NCBI GenBank assembly: GCA_036346355.1
Contig: CM070577.1
Location: 45,642,309 to 45,706,308 of the forward strand
Reading direction: 5' to 3'
DNA length: 64,000 nt
From: Rhipidocladum racemiflorum
Lineage: Eukaryota > Streptophyta > Magnoliopsida > Poales > Poaceae
The position numbers and the translations under genes were made by a program. The notes beneath the pieces were generated by a model. It searched no databases, was not told the origin of the DNA, and saw only the letters and a list, made by a program, of their open reading frames with translations. Positions 45,352-58,600 of the stretch are shown one piece after another. The first letter of the stretch is position 1. Every line of letters starts with the position of its first letter.

Positions 45352-46414
45352 ATATCATAAAAGATTTTGAAGTCCAAAGGATTAAAATAAAAAACCAAAG
45401 TAAGAAAACACAGAAACTCCCCATTTGACCAAAATGCAATGTAACAAACTCTCCCTGGGTAAAAATACGAAAAATCTCCCCCTAAGAAAGAAAAATGTGT
45501 GTGAATGTGCAATGTGCCCAAAAACTCCAAACTTCTCCCAAAATTATCATAATTTCAAAAAACTTCTCCCCTTTTTTCCTTTTTCCTTAAACTTCTCCCC
45601 CTTTGACAATGGATTCATCAAGAATACAAAATAGAGAACAACATCATGTTCAAAATTTTCCCTATAGCAATGATTTCACAAAAGACAAACAAAGGAGTGC
45701 GAAGATAGGAAAAGATGGGCTCATTCGATCATATAACCTTATATATCACATAATATGCAAAATACATGAACTTGATGTGATTTTAACAAGTTAGGGAATG
45801 ACATGCATCTCAACTTTAGTACAGTCAACTATAGCCAAGTACTAAGCAAGACCTTAGCAGAAAAAAGCAAGGCTCAAAACTGAAACAACTAACAACTCAA
45901 GGCGAGCAAGTAGTTTCAACTCCAATCTAGTAGACAAATTTAATCTTTAAATAATAAATTGCATGTGGCATGCTTGAAGCATACTTCTTTTATTTCCTTG
46001 GAGTGGCATGCTTGAAGCATACATCTTATCTTGAGGGAATGGCATGCTTGAAGCATACATCTTATCTTTTTAGGGAGAGCATGCCTGAAGCACATAACTT
46101 GAGGCTTTTGCTTTTAACAACCTTTTTTTTACTGATTCCCTTTTCTTTTTCTTTTCTTTGATTGTAAACATGCAAAAGAGATTAAAAAGGTCTTATGAAA
46201 GAGTAAAGCTGAAAACACACTTGCTTCATAGCCCAAATTTGTCATGAAGATTCAATATCAAGCCTAGAAGCGTAAGATATCCAAGGAATTCCGCAATGTC
46301 ATTTTTAGTTCAAGTGAGACAATTTAGATTACCATATATTAGCTCAATTACATAATATATAAAGATATGATAAAGTAAGCTCATCAAGTAAAAGCTTGGT
46401 AGGGAAACTCCTCC
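45352..46414 (-). other. Sirevirus-2 3' non-coding region
   Basis: Collinear on the minus strand with 12473-13500 of Sirevirus-1. Purine tracts (seen here as CT-rich runs) occur near 45473-45484, 45565-45575 and 45592-45606. The hairpin motif array lies at 45967-45984, 46005-46022, 46041-46058 and degenerate 46075-46095. No coding content. Confidence 0.78.
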
Positions 46415-48072
46415 TCAAAACAAACCCATTGGATGAACAATCCCAAATTCTCCCTGAATAAAAACAAAACGAGAAGAAGACAAAGGTTTTGTGAAAACAT
46501 CTGTCAATTGATGTTCAGTATCCACATGGTGAAGCACAATATTTCCTTTTTCCACATGATCTCTAAGAAAGTGAAATCTGATGTCAATATGTTTTGTCCT
46601 TGAATGTTGCACAGGGTTTTTAGCAATTCAAATTGCACTAGTGTTATCACAAAAGAGAGGAACACTATCCAGATTAACCCCATAATCTTTAAGTGTAGCT
46701 ACTATCCAAAGAATTTGAGAACAACAACTAGCAGCAACCACATATTCAGATTCAGCAGTTGATTGTGCAACAGAAGATTGTTTTCTAAATGACCATGCAA
46801 TAAGAGAATTGCCCAAGAAATGACATGTACCAGATGTACCTTTTCTATCAATTCTACATCCTTCAAAATTAGCATCAGAGAAAGCTCTTAAACTAATGCA
46901 TGAGGAAGCAGAAAAGCCAAATGCCAAAATCTTAAGTACCATGGAGATACCTGAAAATTCGCTTGACAGCTTGTCGATGTGAAGCACGTGGAGAAGCTTG
47001 AAAATGAGCACACAAGCACACAGCAAATTGTATATCCGGCCTTGAAGCAGTGAGGTACAAAAGTGAACCTATTATGCTTCTATATTCCTTTTGATCAACC
47101 GGCTCACCATTTTCATCTCGATCAAGTGTGCAAGTGCTTTCCATGGGAGTCATGATTGGCTTGCTGTTTTCCATCTCAAAATGATGTAGCAAGTCTTTTG
47201 TGTATTTGCTTTGATGTACAAAAGTACCATCCTTTGTTTGCTTGATTTGTAGTCCCAAAAAGTATGTCAACTCACCCATCATACTCATCTCGAATTCCTT
47301 CTTCATGGTTTCTGAAAACTTGGTCACTAAAACATGAGAGGAACCACCAAAGATAATATCATCAACATAAATCTTAACGAATAGTTCATCATTGCCTTGC
47401 TTGAGTAAAAAAAAGAGTTTTGTCAACCTTTCCCATTGTAAACCCCTTTTCAAGTAAAAAGGTTTTTATCCTATCATACCATGCTCTAGGGGCTTGTTTC
47501 AAACCATACAAAGATTTTGACAGTTTGAACACATGATCTGGAAACTTTGGATTTTCAAAACCATGTGGTTGCTTTACATAAACCTCCTCATTTATGTAGC
47601 CATTAAGAAAAGCACTTTTCACATCCATTTGATACAATCTAAAACCTTTAGATGCAGTAAATGCTAAAAGGATTCTAATGGCTTCAATTCTAGCAACAGG
47701 AGCAAAGGTTTCATCAAAATCTAAGCCTTCAACTTGAGTAAAACCTTGAACAACCAATCTAGCCTTGTTTCTAACAACAACAACATCCTCACTTTATTTA
47801 TTTTTGAAAACCCATCTAGTTCCAATAGCATTAAAATCAGGAGGTGGTGAGACTAGTTTCCAAACATTATTTTGTGCAAAATTCTCTAATTCTTCATGCA
47901 TGGCATTGATCCAAGATTCATCAGATAATACATGAGATATATCTTTGGGTTCAAAAGAAGCAACTAAAGTAGAATGAGCATGAGTATCAGAATGAATAAA
48001 CCTGGATCGGGTGATTTTGTCATTTAGGTCTGCAATCAATTGTTCAGATGGATGCATTTTCTGAATGTGCAA
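46415..48072 (-). pseudogene. pol: Sirevirus-2 RT and RNase H
   Basis: Three main frames. 47794-48072 opens RT with the ESWINAMHEELENF and TRWVFKNK motifs, then a stop. 47389-47757 gives VVQGFTQVEGLDFDETFAPV, RLYQMDVKSAFLNGYINEEV and KSLYGLKQAPRAWY. 46932-47453 carries the YVDDIIFG box near 47350 and FLGLQIKQ, and reaches the RNase H start. 46628-47026 and 46415-46612 cover RNase H (FSDANFEGCRIDRK, QSTAESEYVVAASCC, FCDNTSAI, SRTKHIDIRFHFLR) and end GIVHPMGLF with a stop at 46415-46417. Few frameshifts separate the blocks, so this is a recent-looking but dead pol. Confidence 0.92.
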
Positions 48073-48985
48073 GAAGCTTTGGCTTTTGAAACTTCTCCTT
48101 CTCCTTCTTCATTTTCAGCATGTACAGATGATGTTGTAGCTTGATGATGGTTAGCTGTAGGTGATGTAGTAGTAGGTGCCAAAGGTGCTACAGCTTGTTG
48201 TGCATTAGGAAGAGTCAAGACTTCATCTTCAACATCAATATCATCATTGTCTTCAAAGATTTTCTCACCCTGAACATATGCACATGTACCTGCATCACTT
48301 GGACTAGTGCCTGGACTAGCCTCATCAAAAGTAGCTTTGCCTCCAAAAGATTGAACTCGAGATGGTCCAACAGTGTCAAGATGTAGTAGCTGTCCTAGAG
48401 CATTTGTCATCACCATGGTAAGAGGTGGATGTGAATCTGCAATCATCTTACCATGTCTACAAGAAGAGCATACTAGATTACTATCACCCTTAAGCTTAGG
48501 CAAGCCACGTATGAGATCTAAACCACTTACACAAGTAAGATGATCAAAACTAACATGACCAAGTCTACGATGCCAAAAGAATAAATCTTTAGAAACATTG
48601 GCAACTAGACACCTATGCTTAGAAGAAGGTGATGCATCAAAATCAGCTTTAAATACTCTTCCAAAGCGAGAAATCCTGAAAACAAGATCACCTAAAGCAT
48701 CTAATACTTTGCATTCATTTTTCTTAAAGCTTATTTCAAGATCTTCATTAATCATTTGTGAGACAGAAAGCAAGTTGTATTTCAAGTTTTCAACCAAAGC
48801 CACATCTTTGAACATAAACTTGTCACTTACCTTTACTGTACCTTTTGCCACAAAAGAAGAGGTAGAAGCATCTCCAAAGGTAACACTTTCAGCACGAGAT
48901 TCACGAGTGAGGGAGAACCAAATCTTATCACCGAACATGTGACGTGAGCATCCGAAATTCACTAACCATGTGTTCTCCTTCCTTG
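48036..48985 (-). pseudogene. pol: Sirevirus-2 protease-end, integrase zinc domain and linker (core deleted)
   Basis: One open frame 48036-48962. It begins at the protease-type GCSRHM block, where the expected DSG reads NFG, so the catalytic Asp is lost. KYNLLSVSQM and the integrase HHCC region follow (FWHRRLGHVSFDHL to CSSCRHGKM, about 48440-48560). The core begins at LLHLDTVGPSRVQSFGGKA (near 48370) and jumps straight into the acidic linker between integrase and RT (TSPSDAG, AYVQGEKIFEDNDD). Nearly the whole DDE core is missing, yet the frame stays open across the deletion. Confidence 0.85.
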
Positions 48986-49058
48986 CGTGAGAAGCCTACA
49001 TAGAAGCAGAAAGTGTCGAGGTCTCGGTACTGGGGTTAGAAATAAGATGTTTAGGAAT

Positions 49059-50520
49059 CTAGTACTGAGACACACGACGCACAACAGTAGGCACAACACA
49101 AGCATTCTTATGCACAAAAACAGATTTGTCTTTTCCCGTGTTCTTAGCAACAAAAGGTGTTTGCATCACCCTAGGCACATAATGAGAAACAAAGCGTGCC
49201 TGTCTGAAATTAGACCTAGCCTTACATCTTTCTTTCTTTTGTTGTTTCGCTAGTCTAAAGCAAAAATCAACTATATGTCCATCTCTACCACAATGAGTGC
49301 AAGTGTACTTAATATGATGTTTTGCTTTAACAGTAGAAGCACATTTTGCATTCATCATAGTAGAAGATAAAACTCTAGCAGACTTAAAAACAGTTTTCTT
49401 AGGCTCATTGACAGTTTCAAATTTTCCACTTTCAAGTGTTTTAACAATAGTGGGAGCATGCGATTTATGATGAGCATAAGAATCAAAACCTAAACCTTTG
49501 TTTTGAGTGCTGACTTTTGATTGATCCAAAATCATGTTTAGGTTTTTCTTGCCATTAGTGAAACGTTCCAAAAAAATTTGCAAGTAATCAACTTTCTTAG
49601 CAAGAGTTGGACAATTATTGCATGGAATGTCAACCTTCCCTTTTTGCTTACGACAGGTTGAGCATGAAAGAAACTCATGTGTAAGCAGAGCATCTGTCAT
49701 TTGAGAAACCCTAGCATTTTCATCATTCAACTTCAATTCTAGTATGGAGAATTTAGAACATGGAGTTGTATCATGCAAATCAATTGTAGAACAACTAGCA
49801 TGTTTAACAGATTTCTCGTTTTTCTTGTTTTGATGTAACAAGGAAGCATGTTCTTTCCTAAGCAAGGTGAGCTCATTGTAAATTAGGTCACATGATTTGC
49901 AAGCATCATCATCAGATATCAAAGTTTTAAGTCTAGCAATTTCAACATTCAATGATTCAACAATAAAATCATGTTTCTTAATTTTCTTGTCACGTTTGTC
50001 AAGCAATTTACCAAGTCGAGCAACAGCAATAGCTAATTCATCATAAGAAGGATCTATCTCATTGAAGTTGCTATCATTGTCATCCTCGGTGAAGCTATCC
50101 TTGCTGCTTGCCATGAGACACAACCCCATCAAATCATGCTTTCTTGGAGTTGCATCGTCTTCACTGCTTTCCGAATCCACATCGCTCAAATTGACTTGTT
50201 CAAGAGCGGAAAGAACTCGGTGGACCACTTTGCGGTTGATGAAGCTCTTCTTCTTTTTATCACCTGAAGAGAACTTCTTCTTCTCCTTTCTTCTGTCATT
50301 GTCTTTTTCCTCCCTTAATGGTTTACCTGCAAGTTTAGGAAAATTTGTGCGAATATGGTTGAGGTCACCACACTCATAGCATCTTGGAGGGCCACCACCA
50401 CCTCTCTTCCTCATTCTCACATTCTGCAAAGCTTTGTTAAAGCGAGAAGAGAGTAGTGCCAAGTCTTCTTCGGAAAATTCTTTAATCTATTCACCGGTTA
50501 AGGTAGATTAGAAAAACCTG
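49059..50520 (-). pseudogene. gag: Sirevirus-2 gag, N terminus deleted
   Basis: Open frame of 467 codons (49059-50462), with upstream wording LTGE-stop-IKEFSEEDLALLSSR directly next to the primer site, so the 5' UTR and gag N-terminal half are deleted. First zinc knuckle CYECGDLNHIRTNFPK near 50340-50390 (fourth ligand Cys changed to Phe), then a Lys-rich tract, a long charged helical region, and a second CX2CX4HX4C-like motif CTHCGRDGHIVDFC near 49265-49310. A long gag with these motifs suits Sireviruses. Ends near 49059, after which protease should begin. Confidence 0.85.
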
Positions 50521-50532
50521 ATCTGATACCAC
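50521..50532 (-). promoter_or_regulatory. Primer-binding site of Sirevirus-2
   Basis: The minus strand reads GTGGTATCAGAT just inside the 5' LTR (LTR starts at 50534). The TGGTATCAGA core matches the 3' end of initiator tRNA-Met. Confidence 0.88.
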
Positions 50533-50533
50533 T

Positions 50534-50918
50534 TGTAGGATCGATGTATACGAATATAGCAATCAGAGGGGGGTGAATGATTGTGCGGACGTTAAAACCA
50601 AATCTTTGATCTACTAAAAGTTCAACCTAAACCAAAACCACATAATTGCCTCGTATTCAACAAAAATAGATTGATAGATGTTTGGTAAAATGTGAATTCC
50701 CGGATATACAACCGTCAGATCGATCTAAAATTTGGACACAAGAAACTAGATTCCAATATGAATCGAACCCAAAAAGAATCAGCTCGATCGGACTTACGGA
50801 CCAAAAGTTATAAGCCTTGCAAGATTTTTGTGACAGAACTTGACGAGAATTGATCTAACCAAAACTTCAAGATTAAACAAGATCTTCAAAAGATTAATCA
50901 ACTAAACTTTGAGGAACT
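50534..50918 (-). repeat. 5' LTR of Sirevirus-2, first 385 bp, cut by LARD-3
   Basis: Near-identical to 34948-35325 of the 3' LTR. LARD-3 begins at 50919, and GAACT (50914-50918) is the expected target duplication. The remainder of this LTR should lie beyond the right window edge. Confidence 0.88.
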
Positions 50919-53030
50919 TGTGACACTACGGGATGTCAAACATTATAGAGGGTGAAATCAGAGGTTAAAACTTTACGTTATGCAGTTTAATCGCATTTTC
51001 GGGCCGATTTCAGGAGTTTGGGCCTCTTCGGGGGAGTTTGGGCCCTAGGATTTGAGCCGTGGGCTTTAGTGGGAGGGTTTTTGGGCCCATGTGGGAGTGG
51101 GAGGCCAGGTTGGGGCGCCTCCCCTGCCCTTGGTGCGCCCCACCCCCACTTGGAAACCCTAGCCCCCACTTTTCCCCTCCTCTCCACCCTTCCCACCTCC
51201 TAGCCGCCACCCCCCATCTCCCCCATTGCGCCACCACCCTCCCCTCCCCTCTCGACCTCCCTTGCTGCTTAGAGGAGGTCCCCCACCACGCAACCTCGCT
51301 GTCCCCTCCAACGGGAAGCCCCACGACCAGGAGATCCGGCGATTCCGGCGCGAGGAGGACGATCGGGGAGCCCAGGAGGAAGGATTTCGGCGTTCATCGT
51401 TCATGTTTTTAGATCAATTGGTGGTGCTGTAATTGGGTAGATTAGATGAAATCTGGAGGTTTCCACGTTCTCTATTTCGGGCAGATTATGCTATCGACCT
51501 AGGGTTTGAGTTTTCGCCAATTTAGAGTCAGAATTTGGTCGTCCGTCTGTTGAAGAAGTTGTAGGTAATTGAAATACCTTTAATTGGACGTAAAGAATGC
51601 ATAATTCCGATCATCCATTTGAAAGTTATGCTCGTTTTACCGAACGTGTTCAAAACTGTGACGAGATTGGAACAGATCACGGTATTCTGTAGATTAAACC
51701 ACTTTAGATTCCGAATCAGTTTTTCCATATACTTAGAAAAAGTTAGGAAATTTCCTAAGCTACGCGATGATGTACTGGTTTAATCGATTCGGAGTCTTAG
51801 AACGCAAGTTATGCTCGTTGGAAGTCTGCTGTCCCGATAGGACAAAACCTCTGTTTTTGGGTTTTGTGAGTAGTTTGCGAAGTCGGGGTAGAAGAGTGTT
51901 TGCGTATTGTTTTGTGGGAATGATTTTGAGTGTTTGGTACCTATGTGCAGGTGGTGCGACCCCGGGAGTGCCCTCTACTTCTCGCCAATCCGTCGCCCGT
52001 GGTTGAGGCAAGTGTATTGGAATGGGTAGCGGGTTGTAGGTTGCTAGCTTTGATGAGTTGAAATTGAATATATGACGTGTTCACATGCCATGCTTTAATG
52101 TTTGCCATTGATATGATGAATACGGTTTATTATGTTGTGATGCCATATGTTAATGTACAAGTTATTTATGATGTTGGCATGTTTGCATACATGGCATGAA
52201 ACATGGCCGGGTCGGTGAGAAAGTCATAACTAGTCCGGTAAGGTCGGTGAGAAAGTTATGACTAGTCCGGGGTGCCATTGAGTAAGTCCTACATCGTGAT
52301 TCCATCCACTGCGGTGAATGGAAGTGAGGAGTAGGCACCCTCCATCTTCGGGGTGGAAGGGAAGAGAGGGTGCACACCGACGGGTGTGCACTCAACCATA
52401 CTGGTATGAGTTTCCAGGAGACATGTGCATCGCATCGCATTGCATACATGATGATGATGATATGAGAATAATGATATGTGGGCATGAATAAGATGATAGG
52501 CATGATGTGAGGTGTTGTGGCCATGTAATTGTTCTTTTGTACCACTGCAATATACTTGCTGAGTGTTGAACTCACGCTTGTCTTTTCTTGTTGTTTTAGG
52601 TACCATGAGATCGGCATGCGGGGAAGGGAACTAGTCACACTCCTACACGTAGCTTCACACATATGTTCCCACAGTTATTCATTTGGAGTCTTGATAATAA
52701 ATTTAGTGTGATGCATACTGGTTTATGGTTTAGTTTCGTGTTATGAGAGCCTTATTGTTCGTTTGGCTCATGAAGACTTTGAATGCTTGAAATTTGACTT
52801 AGATTGCTGTCATGCCATTATTTATTGCTATTTTAGATGTCTCCTATATTGCCATATATTGCTATGCTATTGTTATTGCTTCAATTCTTGGAAAAACAAA
52901 GGAGATGCTGCCGAAATTTTCGGTATTAGCATTTGCTCCTTTGCTGTAATTTACTTCTAATTGTGGTATTTAGAAGTTGCTTAGTCTATGTTTGGTAGCA
53001 TTCGGGCATACTAAATGCTGGGGTGTTACA
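50919..53030 (+). repeat. 5' LTR of LARD-3 (2112 bp)
   Basis: Starts TGTGACACTACGGG, ends GCTGGGGTGTTACA. Lacks the GAGCGAG tandem repeat of LARD-2 but keeps the inverted repeat (AGTCATAACT 52222-52231, AGTTATGACT 52254-52263) and the GCACCCT hairpin (52335-52373). Confidence 0.92.
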
Positions 53031-55624
53031 GTTGGTATCAGAGCCAGCTTCAGATCCGTTGTGTATGAACTTAGTGGAGTACCTAGGGTTAACTAAAATT
53101 TTGATGTGGAGTAACCTAGAAACATGGCTTAGGTTATACTTAAAATTTTGTCATAGGATAGCAACATTAAAACTTGTGTAAGTGGAATAACTAATTTAAA
53201 ACTTGATACACATTGATGCACAGTAGGAAAGGGTATGGGTATCGTTGCTTTACGCTTAAATGTTGTATTTAAGCCTTGATGTTGAATGCTATATGTAATA
53301 ATGTATGTTGCTATGTTATTGAGAGAATTGATTGGATTGTTCTTGTTATTTGTGATAAAGTGGGGTTGTGGTGGCGAAGGGTTCGGTCACCTCTTTTTGT
53401 TCATAGTAAGGGTGTGGTTTGACGGTGTGGCCGGTTAACGCCATCACCGAAGAATTATTAACCCCTGTAGGAGGAGTGCTTACCCTTTCTGTCGTAGATC
53501 GGGTAGTTGACTGGAGTCAAATAGAAGAGATTGGTGGTAGATTCCTTCGGATGTTCTTTATCGTTCTGACGGTTGGTCTTGGTTGGTTTTCTTGGTTTTA
53601 GTTGATTGAAACCAAAAGAAAAGTGTTTGGTATTGGATTTTCGCGGATTGTTCCGTATGCGGTGTGTGGTTTTGTCTTCCTTGGTTGAAGACGAATAAGA
53701 AGAGTCTAGTGTTGCACTTCTTTTGGTCGCCTTTCCAGCTTTGATGCTTAGTTTGTTGATTGCTTTATGGGGAGAAGCATTCAATTTATTCTTGTGTTTG
53801 TCTTTCTCCGAGGTCAAAGGAGTTATTGCGGCGTTAAGCCAGACCTGGTTGTCAGGGCTGAAGTTCTGTGGCTTTGTAGGAGTAAGTGGTGTTTGATTTT
53901 GTCATTTTACTGGTTTGAGAAATCATCTTTGAAAGCCCCTCTTGTTTCGTGAAAGTTTGGGGTTTGGTGTTAAGGTTTTATTTGAAAAGGATTACTTGAT
54001 CGCTTGGTTCCCTTTTAAGTAAATTGTCTTTCAACCATTTTCCTCTATGGGAGTCTTTGAGATTGAAAAGTGTTTTGGAGAATTCCTTTTGCATGACCAA
54101 GTTGGGTTTGTCTCATTGCAATTCTGAGAGTCAAGTTTCCTTGTGAATTTGGGTTGAGTTTTAAAAATAAAATGCTGCAAACAAAGTAAGTAGTCTTTTG
54201 ACTGAAATCGTTTGTCAATAGTGAGAATTGTGTTTAGCATGTTATGTAGTATGTACCAATGTGGTTTATGGAATGACGTATTGTTAAGTTAAAATTGTGA
54301 GTTGAAACAATTCAATGCGGTTGTTATCTTTAGCTTGAGATTAAATAGGCTACTAGTGTTGTAGAGTACTCTATAGTGAGAATGATTAATTGTGTTAATG
54401 TACATGCTTAGATTCTATTGTTTACTTTAAAAGTGCTTATGACCCCCGATAATGTTTAAAGTATTAAACCCTGAAGCATAGTTAGAACATTAAGATGATG
54501 TAGACTGCTGATATTGTTAAAGAAACTTTGTTGATTGTTAAAGTTGTTCTAATTTTACATGTTAATAGAGAGATTTAATCGTGTTGGTGACCTTAACTTG
54601 GAAGTTGATTAGAGTTGTTATTTATGATGTTGTGAACTATTAGTATATTTGGAAGCTTGCATATGTGTTCCTATGATGCTAGTACCGATGTCAGTTGGGA
54701 AGACATAGGTTTAGTGGTTGTGGTAAGAGCCTTGTAATGGTCCAAGTCATTCAATTTGTTTTAAATAGTTGGAGCATGTTGAGTAGTGACAATTTGCTAT
54801 AGCCTTTGGATAGGGTAACTAAAAGTAATGTTGCAGTTTTTTTTTAAAAATTATGCAAATAATTGATATTGATGACTTGGTAGTATTGTTAATTGTTGGA
54901 AACCATTGATCCAATAGAGAAAAGTGTAAAACTGTGGAATTATGTCGAGTACATGTTGTGATGGGATGAACAATGGATAACAATCATGATGTAAGATTTT
55001 AACCTTAATGAATTCATATCTTAGAATCCTATTTACGAATTTTATCTTGTAGAGATAATACTTATTTGTTGAAGTCATTTTATTGATTGAACAAGTTTTA
55101 ATTGTCAAGATGTTGATGTATGGATGGTATAAAATTGATATGCTGATCATGCTTAAGTATCTGTTGAAGTACTATGTTTGAAATATAGAATACGTTGTCA
55201 TATGATGTGTTGGTCTGTGGGGATCATGATGAGGTAGTATAGAATGGAAGACGCTTTCTTAATCATCGTAAACTGTATTTATAAATGTTGGGAAAGGTAA
55301 CTAGAGAAAGAATTGGTTATGTAGCTTTTGGTTGAATTATAATGAGGCTTCTCGATGAGTAAATAGTGAATATTGAATGTTTAAAAGGTAAGTATAGGGT
55401 TTCATGCTGAGCTTGTGTCTAAAACCTTTAAGAATGGTTTGGTTGTTTACCATTTTGGTTGAGGGGTTTTCGGTCAAGGTGTTCCATATGCTGTGTTTGA
55501 GAGTTTCCCTAAAACTCGTAGAAATTGGTGCAAATATTTGGTTTTGGCTAATTTGTTTGGTTGGTGCTATGAGTATGGATTTACACCCCAAAAGTTTTTG
55601 AGTGGATCGCGCCCCTTCGTGTTC
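53031..55624 (+). other. LARD-3 interior, non-coding part
   Basis: Begins with the tRNA-Met primer site. No domain or frame with coding constraint. Differences from LARD-2 in the one shared open stretch (55493-55624 against 41352-41480) fall mostly on first codon positions and change the residue. Confidence 0.78.
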
Positions 55625-58600
55625 TGTCGGGACCCCGAATTTGCAAATCCGGACCCTCTGTGTATTCAGCACTAGTCCAGGAACGCGCTAGTGCACACAG
55701 TCTTAACATCGGTATATATCACAATCATACCAAACGACACTATCAAAGTACTTTATTTAGATATACAAACTGGTTACTTGACCTTATGGTCAAGTTACAA
55801 ATGTATGCCTCGTAAGGCGAAACTTATTCAGAGAAAAATAATAGCAGCGGAAAATCAAATAAACTTCGTGGCGCCATCCAGTATACCACAGTGCAATCGG
55901 GCTCGCATCCCTAAGTAGACGGGTCCTCTTGGAGTTCCTCCTCCGAAGCTGGCGTAGTCTCCTCTTCAACTGGTGTGGTGTTGAGGCAAGGGTGAGTACT
56001 TGGTACTCAGCAAGTCATGCACAGAATGCAAGCTAATATACTATATGCATGGCTTGGTACAAAGGAATAGCTCAAGGTATATTTGCAGTAAACAGCTTTT
56101 GACAAGTAATAAAAGTAGATTCGAAAGCAGTAGAAATAAGTAAAGCATAAATAACTTTTCAAGAAGTTTAACAAACATTTTTCCCATCCTAAACCATACT
56201 TCCATCATCTTCCTTGTTAAACCAACCCATCTTTTCAAAACCAAGTTATTTTCAGAAAGTCTACCCCTTGTTTGTAATTCCGAGCATTGTCGATGCAGTG
56301 GACTCGGCTATTCAAATAGATTCTACACTCTGCAGAGGTTATGCACTTTACCCACAAGATACAAGTCAAACACCACAAAGGCGAGTTCGTAACAAAGCCT
56401 TCGGAAGCCTCAAACAACACAGGTGGTCCTCTCAGGTTCGTGCTCTACACCATCCCTTCCCTTAGCCAAGGCGAAGTATGGGACCAACACACCGTTAGAT
56501 GGGTACCTGGCCACGACCACGATACGCTCCCCATACAATCACACAAACGGTGTAGCGACACCCTGAGGCTCCACAAGTGAGTCCTTAGCGACTTAGTCAA
56601 CTAGGGCCGTCCCATTCGACCATGTGGTTGCAAGTATGACCCAGTTCAAAGGCTTGCAAGGTTAAGTCCTTAGAGTGACCAGGGCAAGACTACCCGAAAA
56701 AACCAAATCATCACTCCCAATGCCACAATGGCCCACGATTACTCTTGCCACATGCCCTTGGCCGAAATCAGCGTTTATCAAACCCCGATTGATTACCATG
56801 CACCACGTCGTCAACATCACATGATACTTTTCCAAAACAGGTTCAATATATCATTAAGTCCATATTAGCATTTGATTGTCCAAAATCATGTCATGAGCAC
56901 GAAAGGTGAGTCTAAGCAAAGATACTACAACGGTCTAAACCCATGTTGGCAATTTAATAATGTCCAACTAGTAAACCACAACTAGGGTGACAAGGGATCA
57001 TGGCACATACTTAGATAATCAAGGTGTCATACAGCAAATTGGTATTTATCTAATCCCCATGTTTAAGCAAAGTATGTTGCTAATTGAACTAGCATGCAAT
57101 AGTTTAAATCAAAATAGATTTCGAAATAGGATCAACATGGTCAAAGCACAACTTGCCTTCAAAAAGTACTTGCTCTTGGTCTTGAGTTGGATCCTGAGTC
57201 AACACTTCTCCTTCGAATCCTTCCGGCACTTCAACGTCTACTCGTAAAGCGTGCAAATAGCAAATACACAAATAAACACTAGGCAAAAAGATCCCAAAAC
57301 TCCAAATAAAATCCATAAACAGAGAGAACATAATTTTCTGGATTTTTAGAAACTGGAATCGTCAAATTTGGAGTTAAAACGCAAAAGTTATGATTATTTA
57401 AAGTTTAAATAATCAATTAAATAATATTACAGAGAAAAACTTTAGTCCAAAAATTAAATAAAATTCATATTTAGGTAGATCTCAATTTTATACAAATTTA
57501 GAAATTTGAATCGCTCAAATCGGAGTTGAAACGCAAAAGTTATAAGCGTTTGAAGTTTTGAAATTCAAATCAATTATTAAACCGATTTATTAAATCATTT
57601 TCTTTTCGAAATTAATTATTGCGTCGGCATGGACACGTGTCGGCTCCTGATTGGCTGGTGGCGTCTAGGTCCATGGACTTGGTCCACGCTGGCTCGGTCT
57701 ACGGTGGACTCGGTCCACGGCTCCACGTGAGGCCCGACATGTGGGTCCACTCGGGTGACGCATTCTTCCGACGCCAAGACACCGGCCGACAGCGCCGAGC
57801 CGCCATGACGTCATCGTGGACGTCATGGTAGTTTGGTCGGGCCGACATGCGGGCTCAGCGTGTCGAGACACGCTCATGCGCTGGCGCCGACCGCGGCACG
57901 GCGGTTGGCCTTACGGCCACGTGGCTAGATCTAGGCCGTTGATTTGAAAATCAACGGCCCGGATTGAATCTGGTGTTACGCGTTTGGGGTGAACGCGTTA
58001 ATCCGGGACCGTTGGATTTAGATCCAATGGTTGAGATTGATCTAGAGATAAATAACGAAACCTCACCGTGCGATGACGCGTGGCAAGATCTCGGATCGTG
58101 CGGTCTTGATCGGACGGCCGAGATAGCTTCGGGCGGCGGCAATGGCGTCGGCGGCGCGGCCGGTGAGCGATGACGGCGACACGCCCGACGGCGCCGCAGG
58201 CCTCTCCGGCGAAGTGGATGGTAGGCACGGTGCGCCTTTGACGCAAGGGATTCGGATCTGGGTCAACGTCGGCGGAGGATGGCGAGTGGCGAAGCGCGAA
58301 ACCGCGGCGGAGTGCTTTACCAACTCCGGCGAGCAATAGCGGCGAGACGGTGGGGATCCTAGCGGCGTGAGCTAGGGTTTCGACCGGCGTGGGATGGCGA
58401 TCCTCGGTGCGATCCGGGCATTAAATAGCCGGAGGCGTGCTCGGCGGAACCCTAGTCGGCCACGGCGCTCTCACCGGCGAGTCCGGCTCGGACTCGGCGG
58501 AGACGCTGTCGCAGCCGTCCCACGTGGCGCGATCAGCGGCCCCGATCGACGCAGGCGCGATCGGATCCGGCCGGATCACGGCTGGTCGGGTCGGCGGATC

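Larger units (their letters stand above)
34948..50918 (-). mobile_element. Sirevirus-2: Sirevirus-type Copia element in the Tat RT
   Basis: Minus-strand element: 3' LTR 34948-36632, PPT, 3' non-coding region, RNase H, RT, integrase/protease fragment, gag, primer site 50521-50532 and the first 385 bp of the 5' LTR (50534-50918). It is split by LARD-2 (36695-45351) and its 5' LTR is cut by LARD-3. GGTAA (34943-34947) is the putative target site, with its partner expected off window. The interior carries deletions: the gag N terminus and 5' UTR, and nearly the whole integrase core. Confidence 0.9.
50919..55624 (+). mobile_element. LARD-3: non-coding LTR element, cut by Gypsy-R
   Basis: 5' LTR 50919-53030, primer site at 53031-53045, then about 2.6 kb of interior aligned with LARD-2 (53031-55624 against 38979-41475) until Gypsy-R interrupts it. 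The uninterrupted sequence at 41465-41480 (CTCCTTCGCGTCTACAC) shows the empty site. Its 3' LTR should lie off window. It is more diverged from LARD-2 in the LTR pyrimidine block than the two LARD-2 LTRs are from each other. Confidence 0.88.
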
